From contig NZ_JAJMLZ010000003.1 of the NCBI RefSeq assembly GCF_022227765.1, positions 124,001 to 188,000 on the forward strand: a stretch of 64,000 nt of DNA. Reading direction: 5' to 3'. Positions 1 through 10,924 of the stretch are shown here, one piece after another. The notes below the pieces were generated by a model, which worked only from the letters and a program-made list of their open reading frames with translations, did no database searches and had not been told where the DNA came from. The position numbers and the translations under genes were made by a program. The DNA is from Ectothiorhodospira shaposhnikovii. GTDB taxonomy: Bacteria; Pseudomonadota; Gammaproteobacteria; Ectothiorhodospirales; Ectothiorhodospiraceae. Within the stretch, counting starts at the first letter, position 1, and each line of letters starts with the position of its first letter.

Positions 1-482
1 CCCGCCTGGGTGTCCAGGCCGCCTGCGAGCGGCTGGGTGTCGAACGGGTCTACACCCACCGCGATGCCTTCCTGAAGGATCTCAAGGCGGCGCTGAAGGC
101 GCTGGACCTGAAACTGGGCGCTCCCGTCATGAAGGCCATTCAGGGTGCCTTGTCCGAGCGCGACCCCGAGGCGAGCATCTGCACCGACAACCAGGGCAAC
201 CCGGAGCCGGACACCAGCCTGCGGGACAATGAGAACGTGCCCCTGGGTGAATCCGTGTTCGACTATTTTGAGCGGGAGGTGAAGCCCCACGTCCCCGATG
301 CCTGGATCGACGAGAGCAAGCGCGACCTGCTGGACGGGGAGATCGGCATTGTCGGCTTCGAGATCCCCTTCAACCGTCACTTCTACAAGTTCATCCCGCC
401 GCGTCCGCTGGAGGAGATCGACGCGGATCTGAAGGCCTGCACGGACCGGATCAAGCGGATGATTGAGGAGTTGTCGGCGTGA
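1..482 (+). CDS. hsdM: HsdM, type I restriction-modification methyltransferase subunit (3' end only)
   Basis: This is the C-terminal part of the DNA adenine methyltransferase subunit of a type I restriction-modification system; the 5' part lies outside the window. The frame is open from base 3 to a TGA at 480-482. The segment NENVPLGESVFDYFEREV, followed by VPDAWID and FNRHFYKF, is the conserved C-terminal region of HsdM proteins that docks on HsdS. The catalytic SAM-binding and NPPY motifs would be upstream and cannot be checked. HsdM normally forms an M2S methylase with HsdS and an R2M2S complex with HsdR, both encoded downstream. An unrelated abi gene separates hsdM from hsdS. Confidence 0.93.
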   Translation, partial: RLGVQAACERLGVERVYTHRDAFLKDLKAALKALDLKLGAPVMKAIQGALSERDPEASICTDNQGNPEPDTSLRDNENVPLGESVFDYFEREVKPHVPDAWIDESKRDLLDGEIGIVGFEIPFNRHFYKFIPPRPLEEIDADLKACTDRIKRMIEELSA

Positions 483-529
483 GGCGGTCGCAGAGAATAG
501 TGGACGATGTTTGCCTTGCTCTTTCTGGG

Positions 530-558
530 TTGACAGCGGACGTCAATACTGGTAGCGT
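530..558 (+). promoter_or_regulatory. Candidate internal promoter for the abi gene
   Basis: A perfect -35 hexamer TTGACA (530-535) is followed after 17 bases by TAGCGT (553-558), a weak -10. It sits between hsdM and the abi gene. The leader that follows can fold: CCGCAG (588-593) pairs with CTGCGG (598-603), enclosed by CCCCCC (573-578) with GGGGGG (617-622). This would let the abi gene be transcribed separately from hsdM. The call is pattern-based only. Confidence 0.4.
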
Positions 559-645
559 CCACCTTAACAACACCCCCCAAGCCTATCCCGCAGTCCGCTG
601 CGGTGACGCTCAAACCGGGGGGTTACTTTTTTTCGGGTGGTGGTA

Positions 646-1578
646 ATGCGTTACGACAAGCCACCCACATCCATTGACGAGCAGATCGCGCTGTTGGTGG
701 ACAGAGGCATGTATGTGCCCTCTGCTGAACGTGCTGCACACTATCTTCGCCATATCGGCTACTATCGCCTCAGCGCCTACTGGCTGCCCTTCGAACATCC
801 CCCGGCCACGCAAGGCCAACGGTCTCACCGATTTCTGAATGAAGTCTCGTTCGATGACGTACTGGCCCGGTACGTCTTTGATCGGGAGTTGCGGTTGCTC
901 TGTCTGGAGGCGCTGGAGCGTATTGAGGTCTCCATCCGTGCATCTTGGGTCAATGCGCTCGCTCTGAGGCATGGTCCCCATGCCTACCTTGATTCTACCC
1001 ATTTCAAATGCGCCTATGAACACGCCGGGCAGGTGGCCAAGGCAGCCAGCGATATGGGGCGGAGTAGCGAAGTGTTCATTGAGCACTACCGGGGGAAATA
1101 TTCCGATCCAGGGCTACCACCAATATGGGTGATGGCGGAGACGCTCAGCTTCGGTGCGCTTTCCAAGTGGATTCAGAGTACTCGGGAAACCAATATCCAG
1201 AAAGAGGTGATGCATCACCTAAGGCTTCCGACGGTCGAGATCGTTCACGGTGTTTTTCATAACCTGAGCCAGCTACGCAACGTCTGCGCACACCACTCCC
1301 GCTTGTGGAATCGGCGTTTTCCCAAGAAGTACCCTCACATAAGGAAGATCCCCGATCTGCTTCATCCGGAGACCGAGGGAGAGGAGGCCCGCTATATCCG
1401 CAACCACTTGGTCATGCTTCGATACCTCATGCTGGTGATCAACCCCGGTACCTCCTGGCCACAAAGACTGTGTGACCTTCTGCAGCTGCAACCCAGTGGA
1501 ACCATCGCTGCCATGCGCCTACCCGACAACTGGCTCGAACTTCTGCAACCCACTTCACTTGGGGGGCATCGAAAATGA
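646..1578 (+). CDS. Abi family (AbiD/AbiF-like, Abi_2) HEPN-type abortive infection protein
   Basis: A 310-residue protein of the AbiD/AbiF group (Pfam Abi_2), members of which cause abortive phage infection. The N-terminal signature YYRLSAYWLPF (about residues 39-49) is typical. Near the C-terminus RNVCAH (211-216) fits the RX4-6H motif of HEPN ribonucleases, so an RNase activity is plausible but inferred. The ATG at 646 is preferred over GTG 637; a GGGTGG sequence lies just upstream. The stop codon overlaps the hsdS start by four bases (ATGA), indicating translational coupling to hsdS. Its place inside a type I system recalls the anticodon nucleases PrrC and RloC, which are also encoded within hsd loci, although the fold is different. 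Confidence 0.85.
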   Translation: MRYDKPPTSIDEQIALLVDRGMYVPSAERAAHYLRHIGYYRLSAYWLPFEHPPATQGQRSHRFLNEVSFDDVLARYVFDRELRLLCLEALERIEVSIRASWVNALALRHGPHAYLDSTHFKCAYEHAGQVAKAASDMGRSSEVFIEHYRGKYSDPGLPPIWVMAETLSFGALSKWIQSTRETNIQKEVMHHLRLPTVEIVHGVFHNLSQLRNVCAHHSRLWNRRFPKKYPHIRKIPDLLHPETEGEEARYIRNHLVMLRYLMLVINPGTSWPQRLCDLLQLQPSGTIAAMRLPDNWLELLQPTSLGGHRK

Positions 1579-2969
1579 GCTTTCCGAAATATCCCGAGTA
1601 CAAGGATTCCGGGGTGGAGTGGCTGGGGGAAGTGCCGGCGCATTGGTCAGTTAGGCGGATTCGGTACGTAGCAGATATCAATCCGTCAAAATCCGAAGCA
1701 CGATCATTAGCGGGCAATAAGAAAGTCAGTTTTATCCCCATGGAATCGGTGGGGGAAGACGGTACGCTTGACTTAAAACATGTGCGTCCACTGGAAGAAG
1801 TTATCGACGGATATACCTATGTTCGTGATGGTGACGTCACTTTCGCCAAGATCACGCCTTGCTTTGAGAACGGTAAAGCCGCTTTGATGGAAGGGCTGGA
1901 GTCGGGTATTGGCTTCGCCACCACGGAATTGACTGTTCTTCGGCCAAAACCGAAATGCTCAACCGGCGAATTCCTTTTTCGTGTTGTCCATTCAGGGCCT
2001 TTTCGACTTCTTGGCGAGGCACGCATGTATGGGGCTGGCGGACAGAAACGGGTGCCGGATGATTTTGCCAGAGATTTCACGATTGCTTGGCCACCACTGA
2101 CCGAGCAGGTCGCCATCGCCGCCTTCCTCGACCACGAAACCGCCCGCATCGACGCCTTGGTGGAGGAGCAGCAGCGCCTGATCGAACTGCTCAAGGAGAA
2201 GCGCCAGGCGGTGATCTCCCATGCCGTCACCAAGGGGCTTGATCCCGATGTGCCGATGAAGGACTCCGGGGTGGAGTGGCTGGGGGAGGTGCCGGCGCAT
2301 TGGGAGGTGGTGAGGGTCAAGCATTCGGCTAAGCTGGAGAGTGGACATACACCCAATAAGGATAAACCCGAATACTGGGATGGTGATATTCCTTGGGTAT
2401 CACTTAATGATAGTAAGCAGTTAGCTAGCTCCGACTATATCGATAAAACAAAGTTCACGATCAGTGCTCTTGGTATTGCGAACTCGTCCGCTCGGCTGCT
2501 TCCAGCCGGGGCGGTAGTATTTACCCGTGATGCCACTATCGGATTATCTGCTATTACTGGTGATGAGATGGCGGTTTCTCAACATCTTATTGCTTGGTTA
2601 TGCAAAGATGAGATTGTCATACCGGAATATCTTCTTCTCGTTTTTTATGCGATGAAAGAGGAGCTCGATCGGTACACATTTGGGGCGACAATAAAAACGA
2701 TTGGGATGCCGGATATTCGCTCCTTGGTCATGCCTTTACCGCCACTTTCGGAGCAAATTTTGGTCATTAGGAATGTTTTTTCACAACGAGAAAAACTGGA
2801 TCGCTTGATAGCTGAGGCGGAAATGGCCTCACACCTACTTTTAGAACGCCGCTCCGCCCTCATCTCCGCCGCCGTCACCGGCAAGATCGACGTGCGCGGC
2901 TGGCGGCCACCCGACAGTGCAGCTGCCGCCCCTGCCAAGGCACTGCTTGCCCAAGAGGCACAGTCGTGA
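1575..2969 (+). CDS. hsdS: HsdS, type I restriction-modification specificity subunit
   Basis: This 464-residue subunit recognises the bipartite DNA target for the methylase and restriction complexes. It has two target-recognition domains (about residues 10-175 and 230-395), each preceded by the same motif KDSGVEWLGEVPAHW and each followed by a conserved helical stretch (PPLTEQVAIAAFLD and PPLSEQILVIRNVF), the usual circularly pseudo-symmetric HsdS plan. The DNA of the recognition domains, especially about 1660-1830 and 2330-2830, is visibly richer in A+T than the flanks, as expected for horizontally exchanged domains. The start overlaps the abi stop (ATGA), and its own stop overlaps a small gene at 2966 (GTGA). 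Confidence 0.95.
   Translation: MSFPKYPEYKDSGVEWLGEVPAHWSVRRIRYVADINPSKSEARSLAGNKKVSFIPMESVGEDGTLDLKHVRPLEEVIDGYTYVRDGDVTFAKITPCFENGKAALMEGLESGIGFATTELTVLRPKPKCSTGEFLFRVVHSGPFRLLGEARMYGAGGQKRVPDDFARDFTIAWPPLTEQVAIAAFLDHETARIDALVEEQQRLIELLKEKRQAVISHAVTKGLDPDVPMKDSGVEWLGEVPAHWEVVRVKHSAKLESGHTPNKDKPEYWDGDIPWVSLNDSKQLASSDYIDKTKFTISALGIANSSARLLPAGAVVFTRDATIGLSAITGDEMAVSQHLIAWLCKDEIVIPEYLLLVFYAMKEELDRYTFGATIKTIGMPDIRSLVMPLPPLSEQILVIRNVFSQREKLDRLIAEAEMASHLLLERRSALISAAVTGKIDVRGWRPPDSAAAAPAKALLAQEAQS
1602..1646 (+). repeat. 45-bp direct repeat, copy 1, within hsdS
   Basis: This block is 43 of 45 bases identical to 2259-2303. It encodes the motif at the front of the first target-recognition domain. 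Direct repeats at the domain borders of hsdS are known sites of recombination that swap recognition domains between alleles. Confidence 0.9.
2259..2303 (+). repeat. 45-bp direct repeat, copy 2, within hsdS
   Basis: Second copy of the hsdS repeat, beginning the second recognition domain. It differs from copy 1 only at two positions, both silent in the shared protein motif. The two copies lie 657 bases apart in the same frame, so recombination between them would delete one recognition domain cleanly in frame. Confidence 0.9.
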
Positions 2970-3145
2970 CCCAACTCCCACCCGATACTCAGGAAATGCT
3001 CGACAGCCTTCGGTCTGCGGTTGCGGAGGCCCTGGAACGCAAGCGACGGCTTGGGGAGTACGCCGTGTTCTGGGAAGACGGAAAGCCTGTTTTGGTGGGC
3101 GAGGATGCCCCGCCGTATCCTGAACCCGATCACCAACGAGGATGA
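2966..3145 (+). CDS. Small protein of unknown function between hsdS and hsdR (59 residues)
   Basis: A short gene starting at GTG 2966 that overlaps the hsdS stop as GTGA, and ending at TGA 3143-3145, one base before the hsdR start codon. The protein begins MTQLPPDTQEMLDSLRSAV, continues with a basic helix (EALERKRRLGEYAV), then a short segment resembling a beta hairpin (FWEDGKPVLVGEDAPPYP). Tight packing on both sides argues that it is translated as part of the hsd operon. The tail, rich in Pro and Asp, may be disordered. I do not recognise a named family. It could be a restriction alleviation factor or a structural helper, but that is speculation from position. Confidence 0.65.
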   Translation: MTQLPPDTQEMLDSLRSAVAEALERKRRLGEYAVFWEDGKPVLVGEDAPPYPEPDHQRG

Positions 3146-3146
3146 C

Positions 3147-6456
<3,310 letters not shown>

Positions 6457-6458
<2 letters not shown>

Positions 6459-6560
6459 CCCAATGCGTCTCTGCCGTTTCTTTGGCTTGTCTAAGGGCTA
6501 TTGGCTGCGGGCGCAGGTGGCCTATGACACCGAAATTGCAGAACATGTCCTTAAGGATCA
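6457..6560 (+). pseudogene. Remnant of a HigA/VapI-type antitoxin (C-terminal half)
   Basis: In the frame that includes 6463, the peptide PMRLCRFFGLSKGYWLRAQ followed by VAYDTEIAEHVL matches the end of XRE-family HigA antitoxins, whose usual pattern is ALRLARYFGTS-xxWLNLQxxYDL. The N-terminal helix-turn-helix with the HPGE motif is missing and no start codon with a binding site is present. The frame then runs on without homology. This is a broken antitoxin gene; no toxin partner is visible. Confidence 0.6.
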
Positions 6561-6562
6561 CT

Positions 6563-6633
6563 GCCGCAAGGAACATTCTCGCGCTTGGGCACAAGCGTCT
6601 CGCAGGAGGAATCCCCCGGCTTTAGCCGTGGGG
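6563..6633 (+). mobile_element. 3' remnant of an IS200/IS605-family element (tnpB tail and right-end hairpin)
   Basis: The frame beginning at 6563 reads AARNILALGHKRLAGGIPRL and stops at TAG 6623-6625. This matches the extreme C-terminus of IS1341-type TnpB proteins, just after the last RuvC aspartate motif (D-x-N-A-A). The stop codon lies inside a hairpin (6613-6632, loop TTTA, one mismatch), as at the right ends of these elements, where the hairpin also belongs to the omega RNA. Everything upstream of 6563 is lost. The hairpin may now act as a terminator for frdD on the other strand. Confidence 0.6.
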
Positions 6634-6639
6634 AGGGCT

Positions 6640-7002
6640 TCAGAACACCACCAGCATTCCCGCCAGCAGCAGGGCCACGCCGGAGCCGGCGGCGGCGCTG
6701 CCGTAGCAGGCCAGCATCATCTTTTTCGAGGCGGGTATGCCAAGGTCATGCAGGGTGTGGTATATGCGGTGGGCGCCGTGGAACAGGAACAGGCTGATGA
6801 CCACCGCCAGGCCCAGGGCCGGCAGGGGATGGCCGAACAGGCTGCGCAGGCTGTCGTAATGCATGGCGTCGGGACCAAAACCCAGGCCCATGGGGACGAG
6901 GATGCCGATGATCAGGACCAGCATGGTGCCCAGCAGGGCGGCAAAGACGCCACCGGCGCCGAACAGGGACCAGACGATGGGTTCGTGGGAACGGGCTCTC
7001 AT
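6640..7002 (-). CDS. frdD: FrdD, fumarate reductase membrane anchor subunit D
   Basis: One of two membrane anchors of quinol:fumarate reductase (complex II family), which reduces fumarate to succinate with menaquinol during anaerobic growth. The 120-residue protein begins MRARSHEPIVWSLFGAGG, closely resembling the E. coli FrdD N-terminus, and has three hydrophobic segments plus the HDL motif (LHDLGIP). The ATG at 7002 overlaps the frdC stop by one base (TGATG); a GTG at 7005 would add one residue. It is the last gene of the frdABCD operon and ends right against the IS remnant. Confidence 0.93.
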   Translation of the reverse strand: MRARSHEPIVWSLFGAGGVFAALLGTMLVLIIGILVPMGLGFGPDAMHYDSLRSLFGHPLPALGLAVVISLFLFHGAHRIYHTLHDLGIPASKKMMLACYGSAAAGSGVALLLAGMLVVF

Positions 7003-7400
7003 CACAGAAACCTCATGGCAAGCACCAGAAGGACCAGGGAGGCGATGCCCCAGGCCCAGAGGGCGGCGCGGAAGATCATCCGGTCAGGGACCGGCCGGCC
7101 CCGGAATCGCATCGGGGGCGTGGTCAGGGGCATGACCTTGAACCAGGTCCAGGCATGGAAGGCGAAGGCCGCCAGGGCCGCCAGATGGAAGATCACCGAC
7201 ACCGGCGATTGCAAAAAGCCCCGCCACAGGTTGAAGGCGGTTTCTCCCAGCACCAGGCAGACCATGCCGGCGAGCAGGAACAGGGCATAGGCCGCCACCA
7301 TCACGCTGGTGCCTTCCCGCAGCAGGTAGCGGCGGTAGGCGGGGTGTCGCATCCACCAGCGGTTCATGGGGCGGACGTAGGTCTTGGGTGCAGGCGTCAT
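7002..7400 (-). CDS. frdC: FrdC, fumarate reductase membrane anchor subunit C
   Basis: A 132-residue membrane anchor that, with FrdD, binds quinol and holds FrdAB on the cytoplasmic face. The N-terminus MTPAPKTYVRPMNRWWMRH and the segment YLLREGTSVMVAAYAL match the FrdC family; three transmembrane helices follow. Its ATG overlaps the frdB stop as ATGA and its stop overlaps the frdD start, so the operon is translationally coupled throughout. Confidence 0.93.
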   Translation of the reverse strand: MTPAPKTYVRPMNRWWMRHPAYRRYLLREGTSVMVAAYALFLLAGMVCLVLGETAFNLWRGFLQSPVSVIFHLAALAAFAFHAWTWFKVMPLTTPPMRFRGRPVPDRMIFRAALWAWGIASLVLLVLAMRFL

Positions 7401-8152
7401 CACGAACCCCTCCCGAAGGGCGCCAGAAAGCGCAGGAAGTAATCCTGGGTGCTGTTGATCTTGTTGCGGTTGATGGCCCGGGCCGGGTCCACGTGCTTGG
7501 GGCAGACTTCCGAACACAGGCCTACCAGGGTACAGCCCCAGACGCCTTCCTCGGCATTCACCACCTCCATGCGGGTTTTTTGTCCGGCATCCCGGGAGTC
7601 GGCGTTGTAGCGGGCCAGCAGGGCCAGGGCGGCCGGTCCGGTGAACGCATTGTTGAGGCCGTACTGGGGGCAGGCGGCGTAGCAGAGCAGGCAGTTGATG
7701 CACTGGGCATACCCCAGGTAGTCCTCGATCTGCCGGGGTGTTTGCAGGTTGGGGCCGTCCTCCGGGGTGAGCGGCTGGGCCGGGACCAGGTAGGGCGTGA
7801 CGGATTCCAGCTTGCCCAGGAAGTCGCTCTGGTCGATGACCAGATCCTTGACGATGGGGAAGTGCTCCAGGGGTTCCACCCGGATGCGGGCCGGGTAGTA
7901 GTCCCGCAGGAAGCTCTGGCAGCTCAGGATGGGCTGGTGGTTGACCATGCAGCCGCAGCTGCCGCAGATGGCCATGCGACAGGACCAGCGGAAGGTGAGG
8001 CTGCCGTCCAGGTGGTCCTTGATGTATTGCAGTCCTTCCAGCACCGACATCTCGTCGGTGAAGGGGACCTCATAGGTCCGGTAATGGGGGGCCTGGTCCT
8101 GCTCGGGATCATAACGCAGGCACTCGATCATGATGGTGCGGGTCTGGCTCAC
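7400..8152 (-). CDS. frdB: FrdB, fumarate reductase iron-sulfur subunit
   Basis: A 250-residue electron-transfer subunit carrying three iron-sulfur clusters between the quinol site and the flavin of FrdA. The 2Fe-2S plant-type motif is seen as CRMAICGSCGC; the 4Fe-4S and 3Fe-4S motifs are CINCLLCYAACP and CTLVGLCSEVCPKHVDP. The length is close to that of E. coli FrdB (244). The gene starts 12 bases after frdA and overlaps frdC. Confidence 0.95.
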   Translation of the reverse strand: MSQTRTIMIECLRYDPEQDQAPHYRTYEVPFTDEMSVLEGLQYIKDHLDGSLTFRWSCRMAICGSCGCMVNHQPILSCQSFLRDYYPARIRVEPLEHFPIVKDLVIDQSDFLGKLESVTPYLVPAQPLTPEDGPNLQTPRQIEDYLGYAQCINCLLCYAACPQYGLNNAFTGPAALALLARYNADSRDAGQKTRMEVVNAEEGVWGCTLVGLCSEVCPKHVDPARAINRNKINSTQDYFLRFLAPFGRGS

Positions 8153-8164
8153 GGTATCCCCCGA

Positions 8165-9925
8165 TTATGACTGGTTCTGGGCGGCGCCGCCGTAGACCCG
8201 CGCCCTGGGCTGGGAGCGGGTGATGGTGACCGGGCTGTGGGTCACCCGGGGCGGGGCGTCGCCCTGGCTGTGGATGAGGGAATGACACAAAAACCGTTCA
8301 TCGTCCCGGGCCTCGAAACCGTCGATGCGCATGTGGGCACCGCGGGATTCCTGTCGCAGCAGGGCGGCATGGGCCATGGCCTCGGCCACCTGCAGGGTAT
8401 GGCCCAGTTCGATGGCGGTGAGCCATTCGGTGTTGAAGGCACGGCCCCGGTCATCCAGGGCCACTCCGGCCCGGAACTGTTCCCGCAGCTCCGCCAGTTG
8501 TTCGCAGGCCTGTGCCATGCGCGGCCCTTCGCGGACGATGCCGACGCCGGCTTCCATGATCTCGTGCAGGCGTTGGCGCAGCCGGGCCACCCGGGTGCCG
8601 CCTTCCCGGCGCAGCATGTCCAGATGCACGGCGGCCCGGCTTTCGGCCTGGGCCTGGAGCGCGGCGGAGGCGGCAGGGGTTTCACGGGCATGGCGGGCGG
8701 CGGACAGGCCGGCGGCGCGGCCGAAGACCAGTAGTTCGGCCAGGGAGTTGGAGCCCAGGCGATTGGCGCCATGGATGCCCACGCTGCTGCATTCGCCGGC
8801 GGCGTAGAGGCCGGGCAGCGGCGTGGCGCCATGGACATCGCAGAGTACGCCGCCCATGGTGTAGTGCACGGCGGGCCGCACCGGAATGGGGGCGGTGACC
8901 GGGTCCACGGCGGCAAAGGTGCGGGCCAGTTCGCAGATCATGGGCAGGCGTTCCATGATTTTCTTCTCCCCCAGGTGGCGCAGGTCCAGATGGACCGCCG
9001 TGCCGTGGGGGGTCTGCAGGGTTCGGCCGGCCTGGTCCTCGTGCCAGAAGGCCTGGGACAGGCGGTCCCGGGGTCCCAGTTCCATGGCGCGGGGGCGGGG
9101 CCACGGGTCCAGGGGACCCAGGCCGTAGTCCTGCAGGTAGCGGTGGCCGTCCTTGTTGAGCAGGATGCCGCCTTCGCCGCGGCAGCCTTCGGTCATGAGA
9201 ATGCCGCTGCCGGGCAGGGCGGTGGGGTGCCACTGCACGAACTCCATGTCCCGCAGGGGGACGCCCTGGGCGTAGGCCATGCCCATGCCCTCGCCGGTGA
9301 CGATGCCGGCATTGGTGTTCTGGCCGAAGACCCGGCTGGCGCCGCCGGTGGCCAGCACCGCCGCTTTGCACTGGAACAGGACCGGTTCGCCGGTGGCGAT
9401 GCACAGGGCCAGCACGCCCTGTAGGCGGCCGTCTTCCACCAACAGATCGGTGCAGAAGAACTCGTCATAACGCTGGATGGCGGGGAATTGCAGCGAGGTC
9501 TGGAACAGGGTGTGGAGGATGTGAAAGCCGGTCTTGTCGGCGGCAAACCAGGTGCGGGGGGATTTCATGCCGCCGAAGAAGCGCACGTTGATGCTGCCGT
9601 CGTCCCGGCGACTCCAGGGGCAGCCCCATTGTTCCAGCTGGATCATCTCCCGGGTGCATTGGCCGACGAAGTACTCCACCACGTCCTGTTCGCAGAGCCA
9701 GTCGCCGCCGGAGACGGTGTCGTCGAAATGCTTGTCCAGACTGTCATCCGGGTGAATCACCCCGGCGGAGCCGCCTTCGGCGGCGACGGTGTGACTGCGC
9801 ATGGGGACGACCTTGGAAACCAGGGCCACGGAAAGCCCCGGGGCTTCCTGTGCCACGGCGATGGCGGCCCGGAGTCCGGCACCTCCGCCGCCGATGATGA
9901 CCACGTCGGACTGGATGACCTGCAT
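8165..9925 (-). CDS. frdA: FrdA, fumarate reductase flavoprotein subunit
   Basis: The 586-residue catalytic subunit with covalent FAD. The Rossmann motif is GGGGAGLRAAIAV near the N-terminus. The FAD-linking histidine lies in SHTVAAEGGSAGV. The ANRLGSNSLAELLVFG segment is also conserved. The ATG at 9925 is preferred over an upstream GTG (9958) because it gives MQVIQSDVV, aligned with the E. coli start. It is the first gene of the frd operon. A possible -10 (TAGAAT on the minus strand, 9968-9973) lies upstream. Similarity to the enteric Frd type, with two anchors and no cytochrome b, favours fumarate reductase over succinate dehydrogenase. Confidence 0.95.
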   Translation of the reverse strand: MQVIQSDVVIIGGGGAGLRAAIAVAQEAPGLSVALVSKVVPMRSHTVAAEGGSAGVIHPDDSLDKHFDDTVSGGDWLCEQDVVEYFVGQCTREMIQLEQWGCPWSRRDDGSINVRFFGGMKSPRTWFAADKTGFHILHTLFQTSLQFPAIQRYDEFFCTDLLVEDGRLQGVLALCIATGEPVLFQCKAAVLATGGASRVFGQNTNAGIVTGEGMGMAYAQGVPLRDMEFVQWHPTALPGSGILMTEGCRGEGGILLNKDGHRYLQDYGLGPLDPWPRPRAMELGPRDRLSQAFWHEDQAGRTLQTPHGTAVHLDLRHLGEKKIMERLPMICELARTFAAVDPVTAPIPVRPAVHYTMGGVLCDVHGATPLPGLYAAGECSSVGIHGANRLGSNSLAELLVFGRAAGLSAARHARETPAASAALQAQAESRAAVHLDMLRREGGTRVARLRQRLHEIMEAGVGIVREGPRMAQACEQLAELREQFRAGVALDDRGRAFNTEWLTAIELGHTLQVAEAMAHAALLRQESRGAHMRIDGFEARDDERFLCHSLIHSQGDAPPRVTHSPVTITRSQPRARVYGGAAQNQS

Positions 9926-10078
9926 GGAATGATCCCGTTGTGAAGGGTTTGGAGACACTTTAGCAGGATTCTATCCGGCCACACTTCCAGCCAGATCAAA
10001 AAAGGCATAAGATCCCGCCGCCGCGTCCTGCGGTGTATGAGTCGGTCGTCTTTTTACCTCTTTTCCAGGAGAACTTGC

Positions 10079-10924
10079 GTGGCGCAGCAATGCGATGTGC
10101 CGCCGCGAGGCGATGGGCTGTGGCTGCACCTGATCACTTTCGATCCCTTCCGGACCATCGGCATGCCCGGTGTGCGCTATGTGCGCCCGGAAAACTACCT
10201 GGTGGAACGTCAGCGTCTGCAGGAAGCCGACTGGCTCTTGTTTCCGGAATACTGGCAGGTGAACAGCCTCCATTACGCCCTGGGGTGCGCGATTTTCCCT
10301 TCCGTGTCGTCCTATCACCTGGGGCATGACAAGATCGAGATGACCCGGGCCTTTCAGGCCCTTTGTCCCCGGCATGTGCCCGATACCCTGATCCTTCCGG
10401 CCACGCCCGCCGCCGTGGAGGAGGTGTTGGATGTTCTGGGGCTGCCCTGTGTGCTGAAGGTGCCCCGTTCCTCCATGGGGCAGGGGGTGGCGCTGATCCG
10501 GACAGTGGCCGAACTGCGTGACTGGGCCTCCCGTCAGCCGGTGCTTTATGCCCAGGAACTGCTGCCCATCCGCAAGGACATCCGGGTGGTATGGGTGGGG
10601 GATGGGGTGTTTACCGCCTACTGGCGCGAGGCGGCGGAAGGGGCATTTCACAATAATGTGGCCCAGGGTGGACGGATCCACTTCGATGCGGTGCCGCCAC
10701 AGGCCCTGGAACTGGTGGCCGAAGTGGCCTCCCGGTTGAAGATTGACCATGCCGGTTTCGACGTGGCCATGGTGGGGGAACATCCCTATCTGCTGGAGTT
10801 CAATACCCTGTTCGGCAACGCGGCCCTGAACCCCCATGGCCTGCGGGTGCAGGATGCCATCCTGCGCTGGCTGCTGGCCCGTCAGCCCACCCCCCGTTCT
10901 CCCAGTCCCCTGCTGGCGGCCTGA
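10079..10924 (+). CDS. ATP-grasp (RimK-like) ligase of unknown substrate
   Basis: A 281-residue protein with an ATP-grasp fold. The nucleotide-binding strand VLKVPRSSMGQGVALI, the hinge YAQELLPIRKDIRVVWV and the metal-binding end LLEFNTLFGNAAL correspond to the RimK-like group, enzymes that join an amino acid to a carboxylate. GTG 10079 is chosen because AGGAGA stands seven bases upstream; an ATG at 10037 has no binding site. It is divergent from frdA with about 150 bases between. Substrate cannot be deduced: no peptide precursor or partner gene is adjacent. Confidence 0.75.
   Translation: MAQQCDVPPRGDGLWLHLITFDPFRTIGMPGVRYVRPENYLVERQRLQEADWLLFPEYWQVNSLHYALGCAIFPSVSSYHLGHDKIEMTRAFQALCPRHVPDTLILPATPAAVEEVLDVLGLPCVLKVPRSSMGQGVALIRTVAELRDWASRQPVLYAQELLPIRKDIRVVWVGDGVFTAYWREAAEGAFHNNVAQGGRIHFDAVPPQALELVAEVASRLKIDHAGFDVAMVGEHPYLLEFNTLFGNAALNPHGLRVQDAILRWLLARQPTPRSPSPLLAA

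Noticed and set aside
9926-10078. FNR site upstream of frdA
   Set aside because: Only a single TTGAT half-site is visible and its distance from the likely -10 does not suit FNR activation.
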